Below are positions 44,254 to 52,376 of a DNA stretch of 64,000 bases, piece after piece. This DNA is from Pseudolabrys sp. GTDB taxonomy: Bacteria > Pseudomonadota > Alphaproteobacteria > Rhizobiales > Xanthobacteraceae. Each line of letters opens with the position of its first letter. Within the stretch, counting starts at the first letter, position 1. The stretch lies in NCBI GenBank assembly GCA_026125895.1, contig JAHCKG010000017.1, positions 33,721 through 97,720 on the forward strand. The letters run 5' to 3'. The position numbers and the translations under genes are program-made. Below the pieces are notes generated by a model. The model made no database searches. It had not been told where the DNA came from and worked only from the letters and a program-made list of their open reading frames with translations.

Positions 44254-45419
44254 GAGGCCCTCGCCAGCACGGCGGCGCCAGACGACAGGCCGCGGTCGTA
44301 ATTGATCATGCCGAAACCGGAGACGACGGCGATCTTCGCATCCTTCACCGGCTTGCCGATCGGCTGATCCGTCAACTGCCGGATCGCCTCGGTGATGCCG
44401 AGATGGCCGCCAGCGGCGCCCGCCTGCCCGGTCGAGAGCTGGCCGCCCGAGGTGTTGTGCGGGAACGTGCCGTCGGTGGTGAAGGTGTGCTGGCGGATGA
44501 AGTCCTTGCCCTCGCCCTTCTTGCAGAAGCCGAGGTCCTCGAACTGCATGGTGATGATCACCGGATAGTCGTCATAGGTCTCGAGCACATCGACATCGTC
44601 CGGCTTGATGCCCGCCATCTGCCAGAGGTCGTCGACATCCACGGCCCAGCCGCCGCGCGTCTGGATCGGATCGTCGGCAAAGGCGTGGTGACGTTCGATG
44701 GTGGAGAGCAGCTTCACCGCCGGCAGCTTGAGCGACTTCGCCACATCCTCGCGGCACACCAGAAAAGCCTCGGCGCCGGCACAGGGCATGACGCAATCGA
44801 ACAGATGCAGCGGATCGGAAATCGGCCGCGCCTTCATGTATTCGTCGAGCGTCAGTTTCTTCTTCATCATGGCGAAGGGGATCGACAGCGCGTTATCGCG
44901 CTGCGCGACGCAGATCTTGCCAAAGTCTTCGCGCGTCACCCCGTACATGTTCATGTAGTTCTGGGTGATCAGCGCAAAGGAAGCATTGGCCCCGCCCGAG
45001 CCATAAGGATAGACCGCGTCCTGCGCGAAGCGCGAGAACGACGACAGCGTCTTGCGGAACGAATCGACATGGTTGGTGTCGCCGGCGACCACCGCGACGA
45101 ACTGCGCATCGCCCGCCTGCACGGCGCGGGCGGCGCGGCGCAGACCGACAACGCCGCTCACCCCGCCCATCGGCACATGATCGAGCCAGCGCGGCGACAG
45201 GCCGAGATGCTGTGTCATGCCGACGGCGCTGTCGGCGCCGGTGGTGAAGCTCGACAGTACCAGGCCGTCGATGTCCTGCGGGCGAATGCCGGCGGTCTTG
45301 GTCAGCTGATGCAGCGCCCGGCCGATCCACCAATGCGCGGTGTCCGTAGAATAACGGACATAGGGCACCGTGACGGGAGCGCAGACGACGACGCCGTCAT
45401 AGGGAAGACGGGTTGTCAT
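44250..45419 (-). CDS. thiolase-fold protein lacking thiolase catalytic residues
   Basis: 389-residue thiolase-superfamily protein (SCP-x/acetyl-CoA acetyltransferase-like). The nucleophile loop reads MGGVSG (about 84-89) where active enzymes have ACASG; the HDCF-like segment reads TYDDYP; and the GHP motif is replaced by TGQAGAAGG. All three catalytic positions are thus changed, although the fold and the C-terminal SGFGMINYDRG segment look conserved. It overlaps the DUF35-SDR fusion gene. A palindromic repeat lies directly upstream, within the operon. It may be an acyl-CoA scaffold or carry out a non-thiolase reaction. Confidence 0.8.
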   Translation of the reverse strand: MTTRLPYDGVVVCAPVTVPYVRYSTDTAHWWIGRALHQLTKTAGIRPQDIDGLVLSSFTTGADSAVGMTQHLGLSPRWLDHVPMGGVSGVVGLRRAARAVQAGDAQFVAVVAGDTNHVDSFRKTLSSFSRFAQDAVYPYGSGGANASFALITQNYMNMYGVTREDFGKICVAQRDNALSIPFAMMKKKLTLDEYMKARPISDPLHLFDCVMPCAGAEAFLVCREDVAKSLKLPAVKLLSTIERHHAFADDPIQTRGGWAVDVDDLWQMAGIKPDDVDVLETYDDYPVIITMQFEDLGFCKKGEGKDFIRQHTFTTDGTFPHNTSGGQLSTGQAGAAGGHLGITEAIRQLTDQPIGKPVKDAKIAVVSGFGMINYDRGLSSGAAVLARAS

Positions 45420-45426
45420 GCCTTCT

Positions 45427-45522
45427 GTCGTCCCGGGCGAGCGAAGCAAGACCCGGGACCCATACGCCGCAGCAGAATTGACATGCTGCGGAGTATGGGT
45501 CCCCGCTTTCGCGGGGACGACG
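45427..45522. repeat. palindromic intergenic repeat inside the dioxygenase operon
   Basis: GTCGTCCC at the left end pairs with GGGGACGAC at the right, and GACCCATACGCCGCAGCA pairs with TGCTGCGGAGTATGGGTC around a short AT loop. Inner hairpins are CCCGGG/CCCGGG and CCCCGC/GCGGGG. Read as protein it gives the VVPAKAGTH phrase common as junk extensions in Rhizobiales. It separates the beta subunit (45550) from the thiolase-like gene (45419) and may attenuate or stabilise the operon mRNA. Confidence 0.75.
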
Positions 45523-45549
45523 ACGGAGAGGTTGATTGGGCGTCGAACA

Positions 45550-46032
45550 TCACATGAACAACTGGATGTTACCGAAAGCCGCCTCGCAATTGACGAGGTC
45601 GACACGCTTCAGCTTGATCTTCAGGACGCCGCCGACGAGGACGAGCGTATGCGTCGCCCAGGCGGCGTAAAGCTGCTGCTCGTCGTAACGCGTCTCGATG
45701 TAATGCATCGGCGTCCAGGTGACGTATTCGCCCTTGGCATCGTCGCGGCCGTCGATCTGCGGCGTCTGCAGCACGTGATGGCAGCGGCTCTTCGGCTTCT
45801 GCGAGAAGGTGCGGTTGCCCTTGAGCCGCTCGACGCGGATCTGCAGCAACAGCTTGTCCTCATACATCAGCGAGCCTACCAGCTTGGGGTCGGTCTGCCC
45901 CCACTCCAGCGGCATCCAGTAATAGGCGTCGTCGGCATAGAGCGCGAGCCACTCCTCGAAGCGATGCTGGTCGAGCAGCCGCGCCTCGTGGATGACGAAA
46001 TCGATGATCTCTTTGTCGGTCGGGCTTGTCAT
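45550..46032 (-). CDS. ring-hydroxylating dioxygenase beta subunit
   Basis: 160-residue small subunit of the Ring_hydroxyl_B / NTF2-like fold, for example FVIHEARLLDQHRFEEWLAL then YADDAYYWMPLEW near the start and SRCHHVLQTPQI in the middle. It has no catalytic role of its own and stabilises the alpha3beta3 oxygenase. The gene follows the alpha subunit by 11 bases and precedes the palindromic repeat. Confidence 0.88.
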   Translation of the reverse strand: MTSPTDKEIIDFVIHEARLLDQHRFEEWLALYADDAYYWMPLEWGQTDPKLVGSLMYEDKLLLQIRVERLKGNRTFSQKPKSRCHHVLQTPQIDGRDDAKGEYVTWTPMHYIETRYDEQQLYAAWATHTLVLVGGVLKIKLKRVDLVNCEAAFGNIQLFM

Positions 46033-46043
46033 GAGCGCTCAGC

Positions 46044-47357
46044 CTACATCGACATCGTCATGAATTTCTGCCAGGCGTGAAACTGGTTGCGCATCTGCCA
46101 TTCGGTCGTGCCGTTGGTCTCGGCGGTGACGTCGACCGGCTCTTGCGGATCGTACAGCCGCTGCACATTGACCCACTGGTTGGCGTCGACATGCAAGCCC
46201 TCCTGGGCGCGCTCGTACATTTCCAGATCGTCGTGACCGACCACCGAAGTCGGCGCATTAATCAGCCGGTTGTACATCTGCGTGCGTTCCAGCAACACGT
46301 CCGGCGCATCGACCAGGCGGAAGGTATAGGATTCGACCAGGGTCTTGTTCGCCGCGATCGGCTTGAACAGGCGGATGAGCTGAATCGGCCCCTTGATCAT
46401 CAGGTTGGGGAAATACACGGTGTTGTGCCGGGCTTCGCCGAGGATGCGCTTGGCGCGCTCCTCGCCATAGGCCGCCACCATCTTCTCGAAATAGCCGGGG
46501 ATCGCCGAATAGTCCGAGTGGATCGAATGATGCACGCCGGTGTGGCCGTGGCCGTTCGGCCAGACGCGGATGCCCATATTCTCGAAGAACTCGTAAGGGC
46601 TCATGAACGGCGCGAAGATCTCGACCGCCATCGGCTTCTTCGTGCCCGGCGGCGCGTTCTTCCAGACATTGACCGCGGTGCCGGCCGAGGATTCATGCGC
46701 CACCATCGGATGGCAGGTGTCGGTCTGGTTCTCGACCAGCATCTTCCAGTTGCAGTTGTGCATGTAGCGCAGCGGCAGACCGGCGACCTCGAGCTTGCCG
46801 ACCGGCGAGCGGTCCACCATGTTGTCGAAGCTCGACAGGCTGTCGCCGAAGAATTCCTCGAAGCCGAGGCCGACGTCGTTGATCTTGGCGAAGACGAAGC
46901 CGCGATAATTGTGCACGTGCCTGACCGGCGCCATGCCCTGCCCGGCGTGGCTCTGCTCGAGCCCGGTGTTCTCGTAGCCCTTCTTCAGCGGGATCGCGAG
47001 CAGCGAGCCGTCGGTCTTGAAGCTCCAGGCGTGATACGGACAGCGGAAGAACTTGCCGGCATTGCCGCAGGTCTCGGTGGTGATGCGCGTGCCCTTGTGC
47101 GGGCAGCGGTTGAACAGCACCTTCACCGACTGGTCGGTGTGACGCACCATCAGCACGGGCTGCAGGCCGATCGTGGTGCCGAAATAGTCGCCGGGATTGG
47201 GAATCTGGCTCTCGTGGCCGATATAGACCCAGGTATTGGCGAACAGGTGCTCCATCTCGAGCTGGAACACCTCGTCGTCGATGTAGACGTCACGGTGCAC
47301 TTCGGCCGGTCGCACCAGGTCACGGACTGCTTCGACGTTGCCGCGGTATCTCGCCAT
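46044..47357 (-). CDS. Rieske non-heme iron oxygenase alpha subunit
   Basis: 437-residue terminal oxygenase. The Rieske [2Fe-2S] ligands are C85, H87, C106 and H109 (NRCPHKG ... RCPYHAW). The mononuclear iron motif follows as QTDTCHPMVAH, with D213 as bridging residue and H216 and H221 as ligands. It catalyses dioxygenation or hydroxylation of an aromatic or indolic ring with electrons from the adjoining reductase. Alpha, beta and reductase genes lie together under operator B. Substrate not determined; indole-acetate-type oxygenases are one relative by recall. Confidence 0.9.
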   Translation of the reverse strand: MARYRGNVEAVRDLVRPAEVHRDVYIDDEVFQLEMEHLFANTWVYIGHESQIPNPGDYFGTTIGLQPVLMVRHTDQSVKVLFNRCPHKGTRITTETCGNAGKFFRCPYHAWSFKTDGSLLAIPLKKGYENTGLEQSHAGQGMAPVRHVHNYRGFVFAKINDVGLGFEEFFGDSLSSFDNMVDRSPVGKLEVAGLPLRYMHNCNWKMLVENQTDTCHPMVAHESSAGTAVNVWKNAPPGTKKPMAVEIFAPFMSPYEFFENMGIRVWPNGHGHTGVHHSIHSDYSAIPGYFEKMVAAYGEERAKRILGEARHNTVYFPNLMIKGPIQLIRLFKPIAANKTLVESYTFRLVDAPDVLLERTQMYNRLINAPTSVVGHDDLEMYERAQEGLHVDANQWVNVQRLYDPQEPVDVTAETNGTTEWQMRNQFHAWQKFMTMSM

Positions 47358-47378
47358 CGCGCTTCTCCGTTCCGTCCG

Positions 47379-48347
47379 TCACAAATCAAGAACCAGACGC
47401 GGGCTCTTCGAGCGTGACACGCAGATTTGCATCTTCTTCCCCTCGGCCTTCTCGGCATCGGTGAGAATGTAGTCCCGGTGGTCGGGTACGCCTTCAACCA
47501 CGTCCACCTGGCAGATACCGCAGTCGCCGCGCTTGCAGTCGTGCAGTGGATCCTTGCCGGCGTCGATCAGCACATCGAGGATGGTTTTGTCCGGCGGAAT
47601 TAGAAAACTTTCGCCCGTGCTTTTCAAGACGACCTCGAAGGCGCCGTCCCCGGCGGCCGGCTCCGCGGCGGTGAACAATTCGAAGCGCAGCCGGCCGTTC
47701 TCCCAGCCCAAATCCTTGGCGGCGGCGATGGCGGCGTCGATCATGGCGCGCGGGCCGCAGCAATAGACCGGCTCGTTGGCCTTCAGTGACGCCATCAGGC
47801 CGCGCACGTCGAACACCTGCCCGGCCGCGTCGTCGGCATGCAGCACCAGGCGCTCGCCGCACAGCGCTTCCAGCGCAGCGACGAACGCCAGCTGGTCGCG
47901 CGAGCGGCCGGCGTAGTAGAGCCGATACGGCCGCTTGTCCGTGGTCAGCGCCGCCGCCATCGAGGCGATCGGCGTAATGCCGATACCACCGGCGATCAGC
48001 ACGACCGGCGCCGCGCCCGGATTGAGCGGAAAGTTGTTCGACGGCGGCAGCACTTCGACGGTGTCGCCTGCGTTCAGCGCATGCATGAAGCGGGAGCCGC
48101 CCTGGCTTGGGTCTTCGAGGCGGATGCCGAGGCTGTAGGCGTGCGGCCGCGTCGTCGCCTGCGCATCGTCGCGCAGATTGATCAGCGAATAGGAGCGATC
48201 GTCGCCGCCGGGCAGCTTGATGCGGATATGGGCGCCCGGCTGCCACGACGGCAGCGGCTCGCCATGCGGCCGCGCCAGCGTGACGGCGCGGACCAAAGGC
48301 GTTTCCGACCGCACATCCGTCACGGTCAATGTCAGGGTTTCGGCCAT
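47379..48347 (-). CDS. PDR/VanB-type oxidoreductase (flavin-ferredoxin reductase of the dioxygenase)
   Basis: 322-residue electron-transfer protein. A flavin-binding domain (PGAHIRIKLPGGDDRSYSLI) and a NAD-binding domain (LIAGGIGITPIASM, YCCGPRAMIDA) are followed by a C-terminal plant-type [2Fe-2S] domain with C-x4-C-x2-C-x29-C (CKRGDCGIC ... QICVSR). It passes electrons from NADH to the Rieske oxygenase encoded next. The ATG at 48347 agrees with the family start, yet operator B ends only 7 bases upstream, leaving no room for a normal ribosome site. Confidence 0.9.
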   Translation of the reverse strand: MAETLTLTVTDVRSETPLVRAVTLARPHGEPLPSWQPGAHIRIKLPGGDDRSYSLINLRDDAQATTRPHAYSLGIRLEDPSQGGSRFMHALNAGDTVEVLPPSNNFPLNPGAAPVVLIAGGIGITPIASMAAALTTDKRPYRLYYAGRSRDQLAFVAALEALCGERLVLHADDAAGQVFDVRGLMASLKANEPVYCCGPRAMIDAAIAAAKDLGWENGRLRFELFTAAEPAAGDGAFEVVLKSTGESFLIPPDKTILDVLIDAGKDPLHDCKRGDCGICQVDVVEGVPDHRDYILTDAEKAEGKKMQICVSRSKSPRLVLDL

Positions 48348-48354
48348 TGCCGGA

Positions 48355-48372
48355 TATTTTAAGTCTAAAATA
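48355..48372. promoter_or_regulatory. MarR-type operator site B, overlapping the dioxygenase operon promoter
   Basis: TATTTTAAGTCTAAAATA, a perfect palindrome around AGTC and the best match to the consensus. On the minus strand TTGCCA, a 17-base spacer and TTAAAA (or TAAAAT at 18) make a promoter whose -10 is part of the site. Transcription would begin within a base or two of the reductase ATG, giving a leaderless or nearly leaderless mRNA. Confidence 0.7.
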
Positions 48373-48403
48373 ATCCGCTTGGCAACGCCCCTGTGCCGGC
48401 GTT

Positions 48404-49177
48404 TTACAGCCCCTTTGGATGGCTCATGAACTCGGCGATGATCTCCGGCGGCGCCTTGACGAATTCGCCGGCGCGGCTGACGCCGACACCCGCAAGTTTT
48501 CGCAATTTCACCGCGAGTTCCGCCATCTTCACCGCGATCGGAATGCCGTTGATGACCGGCGCACCGTCCACGACGTGGCCATGGATCGCCGAGAACAGCA
48601 GCATCGGAATGCCGCCGCCCGGGATCAGCACCTCGCAGCCATCCGCGACCAGCGGTTTCGCCTGCTCGGCGAACAGGTCTTTCACTTTTTCGGCGAGCGC
48701 CTCGGATTCATAGGCCTTGAGAATCTGTCCCGGCTCGAACTGCATCGCGTGGATGCCGGTGATGCGGCGCTCGAGTCCGTATTTCGCAATCTGGTGGCGG
48801 AACCAGGGAATGTAACGGGTATTGATGGTGACGATGCCGACGCGCTGTCCGAGCTGACAGCTATAGAGCATCGATGCTTCGCCCAGCGCCACCACCGGAA
48901 TATCGACGACGGATCGCGCCTCATAGAGGCCGGCATCCTGGAAATGACCGACGACGAAGGCGTCGTAGCCCTCGCGCTCGGCGCGCACTGCATTGCAGAT
49001 CACCTCACGGGCGCAACGCATTTCGACGATCGGATGCGCATAGGAGTCGTGCGGCGTGATGCCGTGCACCTCGACCTCGGTGCCCTCATCGACGATGGTC
49101 TTCAGATGGGCGCGCAGCCGGTCCCAGTAGATCTTGCCGTTCTCGTAATCGACGTAGCTCTGATACCAGATACGCAT
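48404..49177 (-). CDS. Asp/Glu/hydantoin racemase-superfamily protein lacking both catalytic Cys
   Basis: 257-residue protein of the aspartate/glutamate racemase fold. The two positions that hold catalytic Cys in racemases and maleate isomerase are changed: VVGHFQDAGL has His78 where relatives have CFGDPGL, and VLIPGGGIPM has Gly (about 188) where they have LGCAGM. Two-base racemisation is therefore unlikely; decarboxylation, lyase or isomerase chemistry, or a non-catalytic role, is possible. A strong AGGAGG precedes the ATG. It is divergent from the acyl-CoA ligase across operator C and lies just upstream of operator B on the same strand. Confidence 0.78.
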   Translation of the reverse strand: MRIWYQSYVDYENGKIYWDRLRAHLKTIVDEGTEVEVHGITPHDSYAHPIVEMRCAREVICNAVRAEREGYDAFVVGHFQDAGLYEARSVVDIPVVALGEASMLYSCQLGQRVGIVTINTRYIPWFRHQIAKYGLERRITGIHAMQFEPGQILKAYESEALAEKVKDLFAEQAKPLVADGCEVLIPGGGIPMLLFSAIHGHVVDGAPVINGIPIAVKMAELAVKLRKLAGVGVSRAGEFVKAPPEIIAEFMSHPKGL

Positions 49178-49227
49178 GTTTCCTCCTGAGCCGCGCCCGC
49201 CAATGGAATTCCGTTGCGGAGCGAAGA

Positions 49228-49245
49228 TATTTTAAGTTAGAAATA
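49228..49245. promoter_or_regulatory. MarR-type operator site C
   Basis: TATTTTAAGTTAGAAATA matches the consensus at 16 of 18 positions. It lies in the 77-base divergent region between the racemase-like gene (start 49177) and the acyl-CoA ligase (start 49255). Towards the ligase, TTGCGG at 49214-49219 with a 17-base spacer puts a -10 (TTAGAA) inside the site and the start point only about 6 bases before the ATG. Confidence 0.65.
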
Positions 49246-49254
49246 TTTTCCAGA

Positions 49255-50919
49255 ATGTCCAAGCCAATGTCCGAGACATCCCAGCCATTCTCCTCCGCAC
49301 CCAATCCCGCCGCTGTCGCGCTGGTTCGGGAACTGTCGCAGAGCTTCGCACCGGGTGAGCGCACCGTGCCAGCGATGCTGACGCGGCAGGCGGCCCGGTA
49401 CGGCGATAAGCCGTTGGTCGGGTTCGGCGATCGCTTCTGGACCTACGCGCAGACACGCGACGAAGCCGCCGCTTTCGGCGCTACATTGCTCGCCGCCGGT
49501 ATCAAACGCGGCGATCGTGTGGCGCTGATCTGTTCAAATCGTTTCGAGTTCATGCGCGCCTTTCTCGGCTGCGCCTGGATCGGCGCGGTGTCGGTGCCGG
49601 TCAACACCGCCTCGCGCGGCCACCAGTTGCAGCACATCCTCACCAATTCGGCGGCGCGCCTGCTCATCGTCGAGAGCCAGTTCGCCGGCAATCTCGAGCA
49701 TCTCGATGTCTCGGCGCTGCCGCTCGAAGCGGTGTGGACGGTCGATGCGGAACAGCCGCTCCATGTCGGCAAGATCGTGTCGCAGCCGGTGCCGCCATCA
49801 CGCGCCACGTGCGATGCCGCGGCGATGCGGCCGCGTGACATGCTGACGATCCTCTACACATCAGGCACGACGGGCCCGTCGAAAGGCGTGTGCTGTCCGC
49901 ACGCGCAATACTTCTGGTGGGGCGCCAACACCGCCGCGCTGCTGAGCCTGTCCGGCGACGACCGGCTGCAATCCACGTTGCCCCTCTTCCATACCAACGC
50001 GCTCAATACCTTCTTCCAGGCGCTGCTGATGGGCATCAGCGTCACTTACGAGAAGCGTTTCTCGGCGTCGGACTTCTACGCCGCGCTGACGCGCTCGAAG
50101 GCCACTGCGACCTATGTGCTCGGCGCCATGGTGCCGATCCTGCTGTCGCGGCCGCGCTCACCGGAAGAAGGCGCGCATGGCGTCAAGGTCGCGCTGGCGC
50201 CCGGCGTGCCGGCGCGCTTCCACGAGGAATTCACGTCGCGCACCGGCATCAAGCTGGTCGATGGCTGGGGCTCGACGGAAACCAATTTCGCCATCGGCAC
50301 GACCTGGGACCGCCAACGCCCGGGCACCATGGGCACGGTGTTCGCGGGCTTCCAGGCGCGGGTGGTCGATGCCGACGACAACGACGTACCGGACGGCGAA
50401 CCGGGCGAACTGCTGATCCGCGCCGACGAGCCCTTCGCCATCGCCACCGGCTATTTCGCAGCGCCGGAAAAAACCGTCGAAACCTGGCAGAACCTGTGGT
50501 TTCACACCGGCGATCGCGTCGTGCGTGAGCAGGACGGTTATTTCCGTTTCGTCGATCGCATCAAGGATGCGATCCGCCGCCGCGGCGAAAACATCTCGTC
50601 CTTCGAAGTTGAGCAGGTTCTGCTGAGCCATCCTGCGGTTGCGCTGGCGGCGGCTTTTCCGGTGCGCTCGTCGCTCGCCGAAGACGAGGTCATGATCGCC
50701 GTCGTCCTGCATCCGGCGCAGACACTTACCGCGCTCGATCTCGTCCAATACTGCGAGCCGCGTCTGCCCTATTTCGCCGTGCCGCGTTACGTCGACGTCG
50801 TCGAGGCCTTGCCCACGACGGAAAACGGCAAGGTGCAGAAATACAAGCTGAGCGAACGCGGCGTCACCGCCGCGACGTGGGACCGCGAAGCCGCCGGCTA
50901 CAAAGTGAAACGGACCTGA
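49255..50919 (+). CDS. AMP-dependent acyl-CoA synthetase/ligase (first copy)
   Basis: 554-residue ANL-superfamily ligase that activates a carboxylic acid with ATP and CoA. The P-loop-like motif is YTSGTTGPSKG, followed by DGWGSTET, TGDRVVREQDGYFRFVDRIKD (adenylate- and hinge-binding) and the catalytic Lys in TTENGKVQKYKL. The carnitine/crotonobetaine-CoA-ligase branch is the closest by eye. No ribosome site is visible before ATG 49255 (another ATG at 49267), in keeping with a very short leader from the promoter at operator C. Confidence 0.87.
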   Translation: MSKPMSETSQPFSSAPNPAAVALVRELSQSFAPGERTVPAMLTRQAARYGDKPLVGFGDRFWTYAQTRDEAAAFGATLLAAGIKRGDRVALICSNRFEFMRAFLGCAWIGAVSVPVNTASRGHQLQHILTNSAARLLIVESQFAGNLEHLDVSALPLEAVWTVDAEQPLHVGKIVSQPVPPSRATCDAAAMRPRDMLTILYTSGTTGPSKGVCCPHAQYFWWGANTAALLSLSGDDRLQSTLPLFHTNALNTFFQALLMGISVTYEKRFSASDFYAALTRSKATATYVLGAMVPILLSRPRSPEEGAHGVKVALAPGVPARFHEEFTSRTGIKLVDGWGSTETNFAIGTTWDRQRPGTMGTVFAGFQARVVDADDNDVPDGEPGELLIRADEPFAIATGYFAAPEKTVETWQNLWFHTGDRVVREQDGYFRFVDRIKDAIRRRGENISSFEVEQVLLSHPAVALAAAFPVRSSLAEDEVMIAVVLHPAQTLTALDLVQYCEPRLPYFAVPRYVDVVEALPTTENGKVQKYKLSERGVTAATWDREAAGYKVKRT

Positions 50920-50966
50920 CGACGCACCGCTTCAGGCCGCTCGCGTGTTGACTCGCCAAAACCGAT

Positions 50967-50984
50967 CATTTTAAGATTAAAATA
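50967..50984. promoter_or_regulatory. MarR-type operator site D with promoter of the Liv operon
   Basis: CATTTTAAGATTAAAATA matches the consensus at 17 of 18 positions. TTGACT at 50948-50953 and a 16-base spacer place the -10 (TTTAAG, 50970-50975) in the site, the same layout as at site A. Transcription from here leaves a leader of nearly 200 bases before the binding-protein gene at 51180. No other gene or structure was seen in 50920-51179. Confidence 0.68.
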
Positions 50985-51179
50985 ATTGCCGGGCCGGCGG
51001 TAGCCGCCGATTGCCTGTCTCGCCGCGGCGTTGGCGCGAGACCTGCATGACGCGAGCCGAAAGGTAGCAAGCCAGATCGGAAGCAAGCCGGCGCACCGGC
51101 GGCCTTCGAGAACGTGAATTTCGTCGGAAGTCCCGAGACCCAAGCGACATCGCTCGTCATCAAACGCAGGAAGATCATC

Positions 51180-52337
51180 ATGAGAAAGCTCGTGTTCGGC
51201 GCCTCCGCATTGGCCGGTTTGCTTCTTGCCGGCACCGCGGCCTCCGCCCAGGAAATCACCGTCGGTTTCGTGACCTCGCTCAGCGGCCCCGCTTCCTCGA
51301 TCGGCATCAATTACGAAAAGGGCATGAACGCCGCCTACGCCTACAAGGACGAAGTCAGCGGCGTGAAGATCAAGCTCATCAAGCTCGATGACGGCTCGGA
51401 CCCGTCGCAGGCGACCAAGAACGCGCGCAAGCTCGTCGAGCAAGACAAGGTCGATGTCATGATCGGCACGTCGAGCGCGCCCGGCACCAACGCGATGCTC
51501 ACCGTCGCCAACGAGCTCAAGGTGCCGTTCATCGCCGTGTCGCCCGTCAACGTCCCGCTGCCGAAGGAAGGCCACCCGTGGGGCATCAGCATGGTGCAGA
51601 CGCCGCCGCTGATGGTGAAGGTCATCGCCGACCGCATGAAGCGTGACGGCATCAAGACCGTCGGCTACATCGGCTTCTCCGATTCCTGGGGCGATCTCGT
51701 CTATAACGGCGCCAAGACCGCCGAGCAGAACGGCGGCCCGGCCGTTCTCACCAACGAGCGCTACACCCGCACCGACACCTCCGTCACCGCGCAGGCCCTC
51801 AAGGTCGTCGCGGCGAAGCCGGAAGGCTTCCTCGATGGCGGCTCGGCGACGCAGGCCGCGCTGCCGCTCATCGAGCTGCGCAAGCTCGGTTTCAAGGGTC
51901 CGTTCTTCGGCACGCCGTCGCTCCTGAACCGCGACTTCGTGCGCATCGGCGGCAAGGCGGCCGAAGGCACCCAGGTGTCGGCCGGTCCTGTGGTCGTCAC
52001 CAGCCAGCTGCCGAACGATCATTTCTCCAAGAAAATCGGCACCGCCTTCCATGAGACCTTCAAGAAGGTGAATGGCGGCGAGGCCGATGACGGCTTCTCC
52101 GGCTATGCCTTCGACGGCTGGGTCGTGTTCCTCGAAGCCGCCAAGACCGCTTTGACCAAGGCCAAGCCGGGCACGCAGGAATTCCGCCAGGCCCTGATGG
52201 ACGCCATCTACTCCAGCAAGGACGTCGCCGGCGTTCACGCCATCTACAACTTCACGCCGAAGTCCTATTACGGCGTCGATGAACGCAGCCTCGTCGTGGT
52301 CAAGCTCACCGACGGCAAGTGGGTGTACCAGCCCTGA
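51180..52337 (+). CDS. ABC transporter substrate-binding protein, LivK type
   Basis: 385-residue periplasmic binding protein with a Sec leader (MRKLVFGASALAGLLLAGTA, cleavage after SAQ or ASA). The mature part begins ITVGFVTSLSGPASSIG, a Peripla_BP_6 signature, and includes GTSSAPGTNAML. AGGAAG precedes the ATG. First gene of the importer unit under operator D; members in catabolic islands often bind aromatic acids. Ligand presumed to be the island's substrate. Confidence 0.9.
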   Translation: MRKLVFGASALAGLLLAGTAASAQEITVGFVTSLSGPASSIGINYEKGMNAAYAYKDEVSGVKIKLIKLDDGSDPSQATKNARKLVEQDKVDVMIGTSSAPGTNAMLTVANELKVPFIAVSPVNVPLPKEGHPWGISMVQTPPLMVKVIADRMKRDGIKTVGYIGFSDSWGDLVYNGAKTAEQNGGPAVLTNERYTRTDTSVTAQALKVVAAKPEGFLDGGSATQAALPLIELRKLGFKGPFFGTPSLLNRDFVRIGGKAAEGTQVSAGPVVVTSQLPNDHFSKKIGTAFHETFKKVNGGEADDGFSGYAFDGWVVFLEAAKTALTKAKPGTQEFRQALMDAIYSSKDVAGVHAIYNFTPKSYYGVDERSLVVVKLTDGKWVYQP

Positions 52338-52376
52338 TAATCCACCACCGTATCGCGGCGATTTGAGCAGGTACCG

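Noticed and set aside
45420-45605. N-terminal extension of the thiolase-like protein containing VVPAKAGTH
   Set aside because: It is a translation of the palindromic repeat, a known source of false extensions; ATG 45419 is the sensible start.
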